The notes under the pieces are model-generated. The model was not told the DNA's origin, ran no database searches, and saw nothing but the letters and a program-made list of their open reading frames with translations. The position numbers were made by a program, and so were the translations under genes. Shown piece after piece: positions 34,755 through 45,267 of a DNA stretch of 64,000 bases. The DNA is from Sophora flavescens (taxonomy: Eukaryota > Streptophyta > Magnoliopsida > Fabales > Fabaceae), in assembly GCA_030762895.1 (NCBI GenBank), contig CM061063.1:76133836-76197835 (forward strand). The letters are read 5' to 3'. The stretch's first letter is position 1. Each line of letters begins with the position of its first letter.

Positions 34755-34929
34755 TCGGTGTGCCAATATCACGAGTACCAAAGGGGACTCCTAATTTAGG
34801 CAATTTATTTTTTTTTTTTTACTGTTTTTCCTACTGTGTTGTTTTCGTTCTTAGTGTCTATATCTCTGCTGTGAATTTCTGCAAGTGCTGTTTTTCTGTT
34901 TGTTCTGTGCTACTCCGTTTGTTCAGTGT

Positions 34930-36235
34930 ATGCGAGGTACAATCGAACCAGGTGAACTCCAATTCGAACCTGAGATCGAGAGACTCTGCAGAAGGAATAG
35001 AAAGAGAACCAAGGCAAGACAGAACAGAGAAAGAGCATCTTCTAGTAGACAAGAGCAGCAAGTTGAGTCACCCAGGGTGCAAGAACCACAAGTTGGAATA
35101 GCAGCTGTCACCATGGCAGAAGAGAACGCACCAAGGAGAACAATGGGGGACTACACTTCCCCTAGAGTTGATAGATGTGGAACTCCGATTGTGAGACCTG
35201 CAGTGGCCTGCAATAATTTCGAAATCAAGGCCTCACTCCTCCACCTTGTGCAGCAAAACCAGTTTGGAGGGTTGGAGAGTGAAGATCCTCATGCTCATAT
35301 TGGTACCTTCATTGAGCTGTGTGACACCATCAAATTAAATGGAGCATCCGATGAGGCCATTCGGTTAAGGCTTTTCCCTTTCTCTTTGAGGGATAGAGCC
35401 AAGGCATGGCTTCAATCTCACCCTCATGGAAGCATCATCACCTGGAACGACTTGGTCAGCAAGTTTTTGTCTCGCTTCTTCCCTCCATCAAGGATGATTA
35501 AACTGAGATCAGAGATCAATGCCTTTGCACAGAGGGATGGTGAGTCACTATATGAAGCCTGGGAGAGGTTCAAGTCCTTACTCACAGCTTGTCCCAATCA
35601 TGAACTGGAGACATGGCAGCAAGTCGCAACTTTTGTTAATGGGCTCAACAGGAACTCAAGAAGTATGATTGAAGCGGCTGCAGGAGGTACATTGAGTCAG
35701 AAAACACCGGAAGAAGCAAAGGACTTGATTGAGAACATGGCTAACAATGACTATCAAATGCCTAGTTCTCGGTCAATGGTCAGTAGAGGTGTTCTAGAGC
35801 TGGATGAAATTGGTGCCCTCAAAGCACAAATGGCTATTCTTACCAAACAACCTGGGGTCGGTTCAACTGCAGAATTCTCAAGTACAAGCTATTCAAGCTC
35901 AAGGTGCCTCAGTGTGTGATTTCTGTGGAGGCAACCATGCAAATGGGAACTGTGAGATCAATGTGGTTGGAAGCTCGGGACAAGAAGAGGTAAACTATAT
36001 GGGCAACCAAGGGCCTAGAAATGATCCCTACTCCAACACCTACAATCAGGGGTGGCGCAATCATCCCAACTTGAGTTGGAGACAAGGCCAAAGTTCAAAT
36101 ACTCAAGCAAAGCCTCCTCAAGAGAGTTCGAGCAAATTGGAGAACCTTCTAGGCCAGTTCATGCAAGTTACTCAAGAAACTATAAAGAATCGAATGCTTC
36201 AATCAAGAACTTGGAGCATCAAATGGGCCAACTAG
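34930..36235 (+). pseudogene. Athila gag, copy 2, frameshifted after the capsid domain
   Basis: From the MRGTIEPGEL start the frame is open through the full capsid region, including blocks broken in copy 1 (AQRDGESLYEAWERF, GLNRNSRSMIEAAAGGTL). The frame changes at the CCTGGGG word near 35851 (zinc knuckle CDFCGGNHANGNC is in another frame, about 35914-35952). It changes again near 36190, where AATCGAATGC stands in both copies at a point where an in-frame reading would need one more base. Function as in copy 1. Confidence 0.87.
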
Positions 36236-37200
36236 CAAGGCAGATGGCGGAGAGACCTCCAGGACAACCGCTCGGGGATACCGAGAAGAACCCAAGGGAA
36301 GATTGTAAGGCCATTGTTACAAGAAGTGGGAGAATGTTAAGTCCACAAGAAAAAGAGGAGGAAGAGAAGACAAGTGATGCTGGAATTGACAAGGGGCAAT
36401 CTGAAGAGGTAAACAATGAAGAACCCGGAACTTCCCAAGGTACTACCTCTAATCCTATTGATGTAGAAGCTGAAGAACCACAGAGGGAGAAATTGGTTGA
36501 TGAAGAATTTGCGAAGAAGAAGACTAGAAGACAGATTTTGGAAGAGGTTGATAACCCCAAGGAGCTGCCCCCATATTTCAGAATTCCATACCCCCAACGG
36601 TTGAAGAAGGAAGCAAAAGATCAGCAGTTTTCTAAGTTCCTGGATGTATTTAAGAAGCTACAAATAAACATCCCGTTTGCTTTGAAGCTCTACAAAGAAA
36701 TGCCTTCCTACGCAAAAATTCATGAAGGAGATCCTTACAAACAAAAGAAGGTGGAAGGAGGAGACAGATTATGCTTATCAAGAGTGCAGCGCTATACTTG
36801 AGAGGAAGTCGCCATAGAAAATGAAGGACCCGGGCAGTTTCACTATCCCATGCACGATTGGTCATCCGAACATAGGGAGAGCGTTGTGCGATTTAGGGGC
36901 AAGTATTAATCGATGCCGCTCTCCATTTTCAAGAAGTCGGGATTGGTGAAGTAAAACCAACAGAATTTCTCTTCAACTCGCGAGACTGTTCAATTACATA
37001 CCCCTATGGTGTTGTGGAGGATTTGTTGGTGAAGGTAGATAAGTTCATTTTTCCAGCAGATTTTGTGGTGTTAGATATGGTGAAGATGGTGATACTCCTC
37101 CGATTCTTGGGAGACCATTCCTAGCAACAGGTAGAGCCTTGATCGATGTCAATCAAGGGGAATTGGTGCTTCGGTACAAGACGAAAAGGTCACTTTTAAT
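36236..37200 (+). pseudogene. gag C-terminal linker and aspartic protease, copy 2, heavily frameshifted
   Basis: The linker is open up to about 36690. Between 36680 and 37190 at least ten small differences from copy 1 break the frame through the protease. Examples are AATCTGATG read as AATCGATG, AAGCTGGGG as AAGTCGGG, CTGGCAGAC as CTCGCGAGAC, CTCTGATT as CTCCGATT and GGCTGAAG as GGTGAAG. The DLGAS region itself is present near 36890-36905. The clustering at CTG/CAG is striking. Confidence 0.82.
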
Positions 37201-38637
37201 GTGTTTGAAGCGATGAAACACCCAAGTGACAAGGACACATGCATGATAGTGGACCTCATTGAGTCATTATCTGACAAGAGTTTGCACCAGAAGTTTGAAG
37301 ATTCGTTAGAAGCCGCTCTGATGGTAGAGGATGTGGAAGAAGAAGTAGGTGCAGAAGAAGTTGATCTCATGATTAAATCTCTGGAGGCTTGTCTGGTTGT
37401 GAGTGCTGATGAAGACAAAGTGGTGGAAGATGTGAGAATTGAAGATAAGGGTGACCCACCGGTGCTAGAGTTGAAGGAATTGCCATCCCATCTCCGTTAT
37501 GCCTTCCTAGGGATGAACTCTTCATTCCCAGTTATCATCAGTAGTGGGTTGAATTCCTTGGAAGAAGAGAAGCTGTTGAGGGTGCTTAGGGAGCACAAAT
37601 CTGCAATTGGATGGTCTATGTCCGATTTGAAAGGGATAAGCCCCTCCTTCTGCATGCACAAAATCCGTGTGGAGGAAAAATTCAAGCCGGTTAGGCAACC
37701 GCAAAGAAGACTCAACCCGAATATGAAGGAAGTTGTGAGGAAGGAGATTGTGAAGTTGTTGGATGCGGGTATTATCTATCCCATCTCCGATAGTCCATGG
37801 GTGAGTCCGGTCCAAGTTGTGCCGAAGAAAGGGGGGATGACAGTGGTGGCGAATGAAAAGAATGAACTTATTCCCTCCAGGACCGTGTCTGGATGGAGGG
37901 TATGCATTGACTACAGAAGACTGAATGAGGCCACTAGAAAAGACCACTTCCCATTACCCTTCATTGATCAGATGCTAGAGAGGTTGGCGGGCCATGCTTT
38001 TTACTGTTTCCTTGATGGATACTCCGGGTATAACCAGATTGTGGTTGACCCGGAGGACCAAGAGAAGACCGCTTTCACCTGCCCTTATGGAGTCTATGCA
38101 TACAGGAGAATGCCTTTCGGGTTGTGCAATGCACCCGCCACTTTTCAAAGGTGCATGCTCTCCATATTTTCTGATATGAATGAGAAGTTTATTGAGGTAT
38201 TTATGGACGATTTTTCTGTATTTGGTGATTCATTTGATAACTGTTTGAATAATCTTGCCTGTGTCCTAAAAAGGTGCCAAGAAACTAACCTCGTTTTAAA
38301 TTGGGAAAAATGCCATTTCATGGTTAGGGAGGGTATAGTTCTTGGGCACAAAATTTCATCTAGGGGGATGGAGGTTGATAGAGCAAAAATTGAAGTGATT
38401 GAAAAACTTCCTCCTCCCTTAAATGTGAAAGGTGTTAGAAGCTTCCTAGGGCATGCGGGTTTTTATAGAAGGTTCATAAAAGATTTTTCAAAAATAGTGA
38501 AACCCTTGTGCAAGCTTTTGGTAGCTGATACTCCTTTCATATTTGATGATGATTGCATGCATGCCTTCACAATCTTGAAAGAAAAACTCACCACCGCTTT
38601 GAGTCATTGCTCCTCCAGATTGGAGTTTACCTTTTGA
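37201..38637 (+). CDS. Athila protease-RT linker and reverse transcriptase, copy 2
   Basis: 478 open codons. The N-terminal 100 residues are an acidic linker. RT proper then runs through ISDSPWVSPVQVV, GWRVCIDYRRLNEATRKDHFPLPFIDQML, YCFLDGYSGYNQI, MPFGLCNAPATFQ and the catalytic FMDD at residues 334-337, then LGHKISSRGMEVD and GVRSFLGHAGFYRRFIKDFS. This is a full Ty3/gypsy RT module without internal stops. The frame ends at the same offset before RNase H as in copy 1. Confidence 0.92.
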   Translation: MFEAMKHPSDKDTCMIVDLIESLSDKSLHQKFEDSLEAALMVEDVEEEVGAEEVDLMIKSLEACLVVSADEDKVVEDVRIEDKGDPPVLELKELPSHLRYAFLGMNSSFPVIISSGLNSLEEEKLLRVLREHKSAIGWSMSDLKGISPSFCMHKIRVEEKFKPVRQPQRRLNPNMKEVVRKEIVKLLDAGIIYPISDSPWVSPVQVVPKKGGMTVVANEKNELIPSRTVSGWRVCIDYRRLNEATRKDHFPLPFIDQMLERLAGHAFYCFLDGYSGYNQIVVDPEDQEKTAFTCPYGVYAYRRMPFGLCNAPATFQRCMLSIFSDMNEKFIEVFMDDFSVFGDSFDNCLNNLACVLKRCQETNLVLNWEKCHFMVREGIVLGHKISSRGMEVDRAKIEVIEKLPPPLNVKGVRSFLGHAGFYRRFIKDFSKIVKPLCKLLVADTPFIFDDDCMHAFTILKEKLTTALSHCSSRLEFTF

Positions 38638-38641
38638 GCTA

Positions 38642-39020
38642 ATGTGTGATGCAAGTGACTATGCGGTGGGAGCCATTTTGGGCCAAAGAAAGAACAAAGT
38701 GTTGCATGTCATTTACTATGCTAGTCGTGTGCTTAATGATGCCCAATTGAATTACACTACGACTGAAAAAGAGTTGCTTGCTGTGGTATTTGCTTTTGAT
38801 AAATTTAGATCCTACTTGATTGGTTGTAAAACTACAGTCTACACTGATCATTCTGCTTTGAGATATTTGATGACTAAACAGGATGCTAAGCCAAGGCTTA
38901 TTAGGTGGATACTGCTACTCCAAGAGTTTGATTTGGAAATAAAGGACAAGAAAGGAGTGGAGAATGTGGTAGCCGACCATTTGTCCAGGCTTCCACAAGA
39001 GAGGTCCAAGCGAAGCAAAG
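38642..39020 (+). CDS. Athila RNase H, copy 2
   Basis: An open frame with all four acidic blocks: MCDASDYAVG, TEKELLAVV, VYTDHSALRYL and VVADHLSRLP. It removes template RNA during reverse transcription. The frame is lost at AAGCGAAGC (39008-39016), where copy 1 reads AAGCAGAAGC. Confidence 0.88.
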
Positions 39021-40366
39021 TTGCCAATTCAAGAGGAGTTCCCAGATGAACAGTTGTTTGTGGTGCAAGTGGCACCTTGGTTCGCGGATATTGCAAATTA
39101 CAAGGCGGCCAATAAAATTCCTAAGGACTTCAATGCGCAACAGAGGAAGAAGCTCATTCATGATGCCAAGTTCTACATTTGGGATGAGCCGTATCTTTTC
39201 AAAAGGGGTTCAGATGGAATTCTGAGGAGGTGCATACCTGAAGAAGAAATTAATGGGGTGTTGACCCACTGCCACAACTCACCCTATGGAGGACATTTTG
39301 GTGGTGAGAGGACCGCCATGAAGATTCTGCAAAGCGGGCTGTTTTGGCCCACTATTTTCAAGGACTCCCGAGCTTGGGTGATGAATTGTGATAAATGCCG
39401 AGAAGGGGACGCAATATTTCCAAGAGAAATGAGATGCCCTTAAAGGGTATATTGGAGGTAGAGCTCTTTGACGTATGGGGGATTGACTTCATGGGTCCTT
39501 TCCCGTCGTCTTACAACAACAAGTACATCCTGGTGGCGGTTGATTATGTGAGCAAGTGGGTGGAAGCCGTGCCAACTTTGAAGGATGATGCAAGAACTGT
39601 GATCAGTTTTGTGAGGAAGAATATTTTTACCCGGTTTGGGACCCCTAGAGCTATCATTAGTGATGGAGGTACCCACTTCTGCAATAAGGAGTTTGATGCA
39701 GTGCTTGCCAAGTTTGGGGTGAACCACAAAGTCACCACCCCATACCATCCCCAAACCAGTGGGCAAGTGGAATTGTCCAACCGGGAGTTGAAGAGAATTT
39801 TGGAAAAGACTGTGAACAATGCAAGGAAGGACTGGGCGAAGAAAGTTGATGATGCACTTTGGGCTTATCGGACTGCTTATAAGACGCCTATTGGTATGTC
39901 ACCTTACCAATTGGTGTTCGGGAAATCATGTCATCTTCCGGTGGAGCTACAACACCGTGCTTTTTGGGCAATGAAGGCCCTGAACTTTGATGCAAGGCTG
40001 GCCATGGACAAGAGGATGCTTCAATTGAATGAGTTGGATGAGTTCCGACTCTTGGCTTATGAGAGTGCTAGGATATACAAGGAAAGGACCAAGTTCTGGC
40101 ATGATAAACACATTCTTCCCAAGCAATTTGAAGAAGGCCAGTCAGTTTTGCTGTACAACTCAAGACTCAAGTTTTTCCCGGGCAAATTGAGATCAAGATG
40201 GTCAGGCCCATATTATGTCAAGTCAGTTTCTCCGTTTGGTTCAGTTGAATTGAAAAATCCATCATCAGGAAACACTTTCACTGTAAATGGGCACAGGCTC
40301 AAGCACTACCTTGGAGGAGATTTTAATCGTCAGGCAGTCTCCATCCCTCTTGAGGCACCATCTTAG
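39021..40366 (+). pseudogene. Athila integrase, copy 2, one frame break
   Basis: The first segment (to about 39410) carries the HHCC region (THCHNSPYGGHFG, NCDKC). The frame then breaks where copy 1's CCAGAGGACCGGC reads CCGAGAAGGGGACGC. The second segment (39395-40366) carries the complete DDE core (GIDFMGPF, SDGGTHFCN, GQVELSNRELKR) and GPF/Y-type C-terminal domain. It ends in-frame at HYLGGDFNRQAVSIPLEAPS, which is probably the true C-terminus of the polyprotein. Confidence 0.87.
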
Positions 40367-41384
40367 AAATCATCCGTCAAGCTAGTGACGTTAAAGAAGC
40401 GCTTATTGGGAGGCAACCCAATCTTTATTTTTTTTTATAATTTTCATCTTCTCTTTTGTTTTTGATTTCCCCTCTTGAATAATTTGAGAAGCTCAAGAGG
40501 TTTGTTAATAGTTTGTTGAGTGATTCCAGATGTTGAAGGAAGGAGGAGAAGAAGGGCAAGATGAAACAAAACCAGAAAGCATGTGATTCAAAGACCACTA
40601 CCACCTTGTGAGTTGTTCCAGTTTTCTCCCCTCTCTAAGTTTAATTATTTACATTGAGGACAATGTAAGTCTTTAAGCTTGGGGTAGGGGTACTCTTCTT
40701 TTCTTGCATTGTAAATATTGCATCCATTTATGCATGGTAAATATTGCATTCATATAGGCTTAAGTTGCATGATCGCATGATTCGGTTACCCCTGCTTAGA
40801 TTGAACATATGATAGTAAGAGCTAAGTGCCAATTTTCTGTGATAGTGAATTTTGGACCCTGATTTTCTATTCTTGTAATTTGGCTTCATTAATTATGCTT
40901 GAGATGTTCTTGGATAGTTGATGATTAGCATGTGTTTCTTTGGATTTATGTTCTCACTGGTTCTTGAACTGATGAATGTGAGCTTTTGAGCCATTAGGGG
41001 GCACTCACTAAATCTGCCCCCGTTCTTTGTGTAGAGTGTTTTCCTCTTGGACTGTTTTTCTCTAGAACTTGACTTGAAACCATTTGAAACTAGAAAATTT
41101 TTGGAAACATTTTTGAAAATGATTGAGGCAAGAGGTATTTTTTTAGGCCTTCGAACTTTGAATGTGTAAATGCTACCCTTAGTTGCCCATTTTGAGCCAG
41201 AATGAATAGCATGCTTTTCTTGGTGCCCTGAATTGTTTTGTTAAATATGCTTGTGAGGGACCTTCTAAAGTACTGTGCAAAAATGGGTTAGAAAATGTAG
41301 TTGAAAGTTGGGATGATGAAAAGAAAAAGATGAATCTGAAAAAAATGTTTTTACTTCTCTTGAATTGAAAAATCTCCCCTTGTT

Positions 41385-41420
<36 letters not shown>

Positions 41421-42021
41421 AAAATAAGAGAAAAAGAAAAAAAAATGGGGAAGGGGATGACAAAAAAGGAATGAGAAGTAGAAAAAATGAAAGAATGGTG
41501 GAAGAGTAAACTGAAACCCAAGAAAGGTATTTTAGAAGGTCGTGCCTTGCAATGCTTGATTGTTTGTATGGCCTTTTGAAATTTCCTGTTTTTGAAATTC
41601 CCACCTGAAAATTGATCCCATGGCCCCATTACACCAAAGAATAAGTCCTCTTGATTCTTAGATGTCTTTCATTAATAAAGTGAAGATGTGGTTGATAGTC
41701 AAGCTTATGGTAGGAATCATTCTTTGAGGAAAATGGAGTGAAATGTCATATTCCCTTAACACTTGAGTGAGTGAGGCAAGAAAGAGAGCCAAGCAAATGA
41801 ACAAGCTTGGGGTGAGCTTCAAGTGAGATAGAGTGCCCGAATTAGTGAGAATGTGAGTCTAGGGAAACTAAGCCCCTAATTGGACTTAAATTGAGTGTCT
41901 CTTGCTGAAATAATTGACTGCCTGTTGCTTGGATCACTTTATTCGGGTTCTTAGTTCACTATCATTGTCCTGGTTGTTTTCATCTTATGGCCTTGGTTTT
42001 TGCTTGAGGACAAGCAAAGTC
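40367..42021 (+). other. 3' non-coding region of inner copy 2
   Basis: Nearly identical to 31560-33233. The internal purine tract is at 40674-40690 and the A-run is 41386-41418. No env-like ORF is present. Confidence 0.7.
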
Positions 42022-42038
42022 TTAAGCTTGGGGTGATT
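42022..42038 (+). other. polypurine tract, inner copy 2
   Basis: TTAAGCTTGGGGTGATT directly before LTR 3. Confidence 0.8.
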
Positions 42039-43507
42039 TGATGAGTGTGATTTCACCTCATTTTCCATGTACATTTCTGCATGCATTTGCATATAGTTAG
42101 GCCATTTTAGTGTTTATTTTGTTTAGTTTTTCCTTTGGAACGGATAAGGTGGTATTGTGTGTTGTTTTGCAGATATTCATGATTAAATGCCCAAGAATTA
42201 GCAAATATGAAGCTTGGATGACTTAGAGCTTTGAAAGATAAGAAATTGAGCCAAGCAGAGAGTATCACGGCTTGGCAGTGATGGCCCTCACTACCGTGAG
42301 GGCGCAGTGAAGAAAGAATTGAGCCGAGGAAGCTGTCACGGCCTAGCCGTGATGGCTATCACGGCCGTGACGTGTCAGCTGTACCAGATCTCCAAAAGTC
42401 GAGACGATCACGGCCTAGCCGTGATGGATGTTACGCTGCGTGATAAATCGGTTGGAAAAGTCGAGACTATCACGCCCTAGCCGTGATGTCTATCACTACC
42501 GTGACTTGTTTGTTGGAAAAGTCGAAAGGATCACGGCCTAGCCGTGATGAGCATCACTGCCGTGATGAATCGAAAGTGAAGCGGTGCCAAGTCGAGAAAC
42601 CATCACGGCCTGGCCGTGATGGTCATCATCCACAACGCGGACCGGCCACGAGTACTAGAAAAACTGAGCAGAACAGAAGAAGAATCATTCAGAAAACCCT
42701 AAGGAAAAATTCTCTGCTGCTGTGGCTGTGTGCATCATTCCATGGAGCTCTCACCTTCCTTCATCTCTGTAATTATTACTTTTGTTTTACTTTCAATTAT
42801 GTGTAGCTAAACTCCCCTTTTGTTGGGGTTAGACTATTGCTATCTGAATTTGGTTGTAAAAATGATTTGATTTTAATACAGTTTCCTTGTTCAATATGAG
42901 TGTTTGATTCCATGCTTAATGCTTTCTTAGGCTTGATCACCCTATGAATGATTAGTTGCTTTAATAGATAACTGGAAGGTTGATGTTAGAGCTTGCTCAT
43001 GAATCAAACGCCGGGTAATTCATGAACCTAGGAATAGGTCTTGAGGTACTTGCAATCTTATAAGTCTTTACCTAATGCAAAATCTCAGGTTAATCCACCT
43101 AAGGAATTAGGGTTTAACTTGGGATTTTAGGCTCAATGCACCTAAGGAATTAGGCTTGGGTATCTCTGAAAAGACTTGATTGTCATACTAGAACTAGGAA
43201 CTGTGTTAGTTATCATTTCATAACAACCAAGGGAGGATTAGCTTAGTTTAACCCCAGCAATCTTATATCATTGTTATTCATCTCTTTGTTTTCACATCAA
43301 CTGTTTGAGAAAAATCAAAAAAGAACAAAAATATTTTCTTCTTGTTTGTTTACTAGATGTTTAAACAACCTTCAATCCGAAATTCGATCGCCTAGATAGT
43401 AGTCAAATTTGCGAAGTGGTAATTGTCCACGATCCCTGAGAACGATATCCGGTCTCACCGTTTTTTATTACTTGCAACGAACCGGTACACTTGCCGAGTC
43501 CGTGTCA
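42039..43507 (+). repeat. inner Athila LTR 3
   Basis: Ends GTGTCA against the AGAAA duplication. Shares private variants with LTR 1. Repeatedly reads GTCGAG where LTRs 1 and 2 read GTCAGAG, and shows other CAG-to-CG differences. Confidence 0.93.
42264..42641 (+). promoter_or_regulatory. palindrome-pair array, inner LTR 3 (degraded)
   Basis: Same six-pair layout as LTRs 1 and 2. Several 12-bp members are altered (TCACTACCGTGA, TCACTGCCGTGA, TTACGCTGCGTGA) and the last is lost. Confidence 0.75.
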
Positions 43508-43512
43508 AGAAA

Positions 43513-43990
43513 CATTATCAGAATCATAATCAGAAGTATTTTCAAAAATAACTGGTGACTCTGTACGATCTTCCAGGGGCTGTGGAGGTAGCATTGCAGC
43601 CGAGTTGGCGGTAACTTGATCAATTAGAGCCCACAATTTCTGAGATTCAGCTTGGCTCCTCTGGTACTCAGCCTCCATCTTCTGTTGAAATTCCTCTATC
43701 ATCCGTTGAGTTTGCTCGGCCATTTGTTGCCTCATTCCTTCCATATTTGCACTTATCTGTGCAGTCATCTGTTTGCACAGGTCCTCTAGGGAAGGTTCGG
43801 AAGGTGCAGAGGTGGTCACTTGGGTAGGATAGTATGGTGGTGGCTCACTAAAATTAGGATAATACATGCAAGGTGGTGGTTCATAATAAACATTAGGCAA
43901 ATATCCATACATGTAATTATCCATGGCAATCAAACAACCAGACAAGCAGACAAAACTAACTAGAAAAGAGATTATTTTTTTTTTTTTCAA
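43513..43990 (-). pseudogene. outer-element ORF, N-terminal part
   Basis: About 159 codons from the ATG at 43990 to the insertion junction. An internal ATG at 43924 (MDNYMYGYLPNVYYEPPP) is an equally likely start, because the first 20 residues come from an A/T-rich leader. A Pro/Tyr-rich N-terminus is followed by a heptad-like coiled coil (about residues 70-130: LEDLCKQMTAQISANMEGM, then QQKMEAEYQRSQAESQ). It begins about 35 nt after the primer-binding site and continues in frame at 24462. Unrecognised; a gag-like coiled-coil protein is one possibility. Confidence 0.7.
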
Positions 43991-44023
43991 AAATTATTTT
44001 CTGCTAATAACAACAAACCAGAG

Positions 44024-44041
44024 TCCCCGGCAACGGCGCCA
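44024..44041 (-). other. primer-binding site of the outer element
   Basis: On the minus strand it reads TGGCGCCGTTGCCGGGGA, identical to the inner Athila site, five bases inside the right LTR. It fixes the outer element's orientation as minus. Confidence 0.9.
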
Positions 44042-44046
44042 ATTTT

Positions 44047-45262
44047 TGACCGCGCTGTCGCCACGCGCCAAAAAGAACGAGCGTTTACAAAATTAATGCA
44101 GATAGGGAAGCGACAACTCGAGTATCGTCTCTCAAGGACTCTTTAGTGTTGTTATTATTAACAGAAAATCAAAAGTTAGTTTTTGGGGGGTTTTGAGAGA
44201 CTAAAACTAAATTAAGAAGCAAAACAGAAAACAAAGCAAGAAAACAGAGCAGTTACCAAATAAGCTAAGCGATTAACCTACTGTTCTCGGTTTCCCAACT
44301 ATCATCGGTTCATGCAATCCTAAGCAGATTCTAATCCCCTCCCGGTTGTAGCAATAATTCACAAGCGGAACCACTACTACGGATATATGTCCCTATTCCC
44401 GAATTAAGCAAACGGGGTTAAGCCCTTCGTGAACTAAGCGAACACGAAACGAACACACGCGAATTAAGCAAACGCGATTAATTATAGGAACATGATATCA
44501 CCGAGATAAACCAACACAACACAATATACTCCTGAATTAAGCAAACAGAAATATAAAGCATGGCATTGAAAAGAGAAAAGGAAATGAAACGAGGATTACG
44601 AAACCTCAAGTCTTAATGAAACCAATCACAGTAGATTAATCTAGGAGACTAATTCTCCATTCTGGACATAAGCGAAAAAGAAAAGGAAAGGAAAATAAAC
44701 TATTGAAACTACCACTACTCCCTATCGACTAAAAACCAGCCAAAAAAACTCTCTTTTCTCTCTGTCGATGCGTTCGTTTTTATAAGCTTCGCGCGTCACG
44801 GCCGTGATGTATGTCACGGCCAGGCCGTGATCGTTTCTGCCAAGGGTGACTTTTCACATTCTGGTCCGTTACGGCCGTGATGTATATCACGGGCAGGCCG
44901 TGATACATTCTGACTTTTGGTTTCTCTATTGTCACGGCCGTGACCTTCATCACGGCTAGGCCGTGATCCTTTCTGACTTTTCATGATCTTCTCATCACGG
45001 CCGTGACCACTGTCACGGCCTGGGCGTGATAGCCTCTGCTTCAGATACACTTCCTTCTTTGCTCTTTTTATTATCCTGCAAACAAGAAAAAATAGTAAAT
45101 ACTTTATTCAACTCTAAAACAACTAAATTAACATAAAAACACTTTACAGACTCGAAATACTACTTAAGGACAATCAAGTCTAATTTGGGTGAAAATGATA
45201 TAAAATTAGCACAAAGCCAAGGTCTTTACTAGTTATAAAACCAGTCAAACAGAGGCTCATCA
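44047..45262 (-). repeat. outer element LTR (its 5' LTR)
   Basis: 1216 bp, partner of 21074-22292. TATAAAA on the minus strand (44783-44777) lies just downstream of the palindrome array. Confidence 0.92.
44796..45030 (-). promoter_or_regulatory. palindrome-pair array in the outer LTR (right copy)
   Basis: Four clean pairs. The 12-bp dyads are TCACGGCCGTGA (one TTACGGCCGTGA) and the 17-bp dyads are TCACGGCCAGGCCGTGA and variants. Six bases separate the members of the pairs. The TATA box follows within about 15 bp on the minus strand. Confidence 0.85.
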
Positions 45263-45267
45263 TGAAC

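Larger units (their letters stand above)
24463..43507 (+). mobile_element. Athila-type Ty3/gypsy retrotransposon in a tandem LTR-internal-LTR-internal-LTR arrangement
   Basis: Three LTRs of about 1.47 kb (24463-25935, 33251-34730, 42039-43507) separate two nearly identical internal regions of about 7.3 kb. Only one duplication, AGAAA (24458-24462 and 43508-43512), flanks the whole block, so it sits at a single insertion site. The gag, the DLGAS protease, the FMDD reverse transcriptase, the HHCC/DDE integrase and the PBS place it in the Athila clade. No env-like ORF is present downstream of integrase. Confidence 0.93.
21074..45262 (-). mobile_element. non-autonomous Athila-related LTR retrotransposon, minus orientation, split by a nested element
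   Basis: Two 1.2-kb LTRs (TGACCGCG...GCTCATCA on the plus strand) bound the element, with a perfect 5-bp duplication TGAAC at 21069-21073 and 45263-45267. The primer-binding site beside the right LTR and the purine tract beside the left LTR show that it reads on the minus strand. Without the 19-kb insertion its internal part is about 2.7 kb. It encodes one unrecognised protein and no protease, RT or integrase. It shares the tRNA primer, purine-tract core, LTR start (TGATGAG) and palindrome arrays with the inserted Athila element, so it probably depended on an Athila relative for movement. Confidence 0.9.

Noticed and set aside
26692..37190. Repeat-induced or deamination-type mutation as the cause of gag-pol decay
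   Set aside because: Differences between copies are mostly small indels and CAG/CTG-to-CG changes, not C-to-T or G-to-A transitions.
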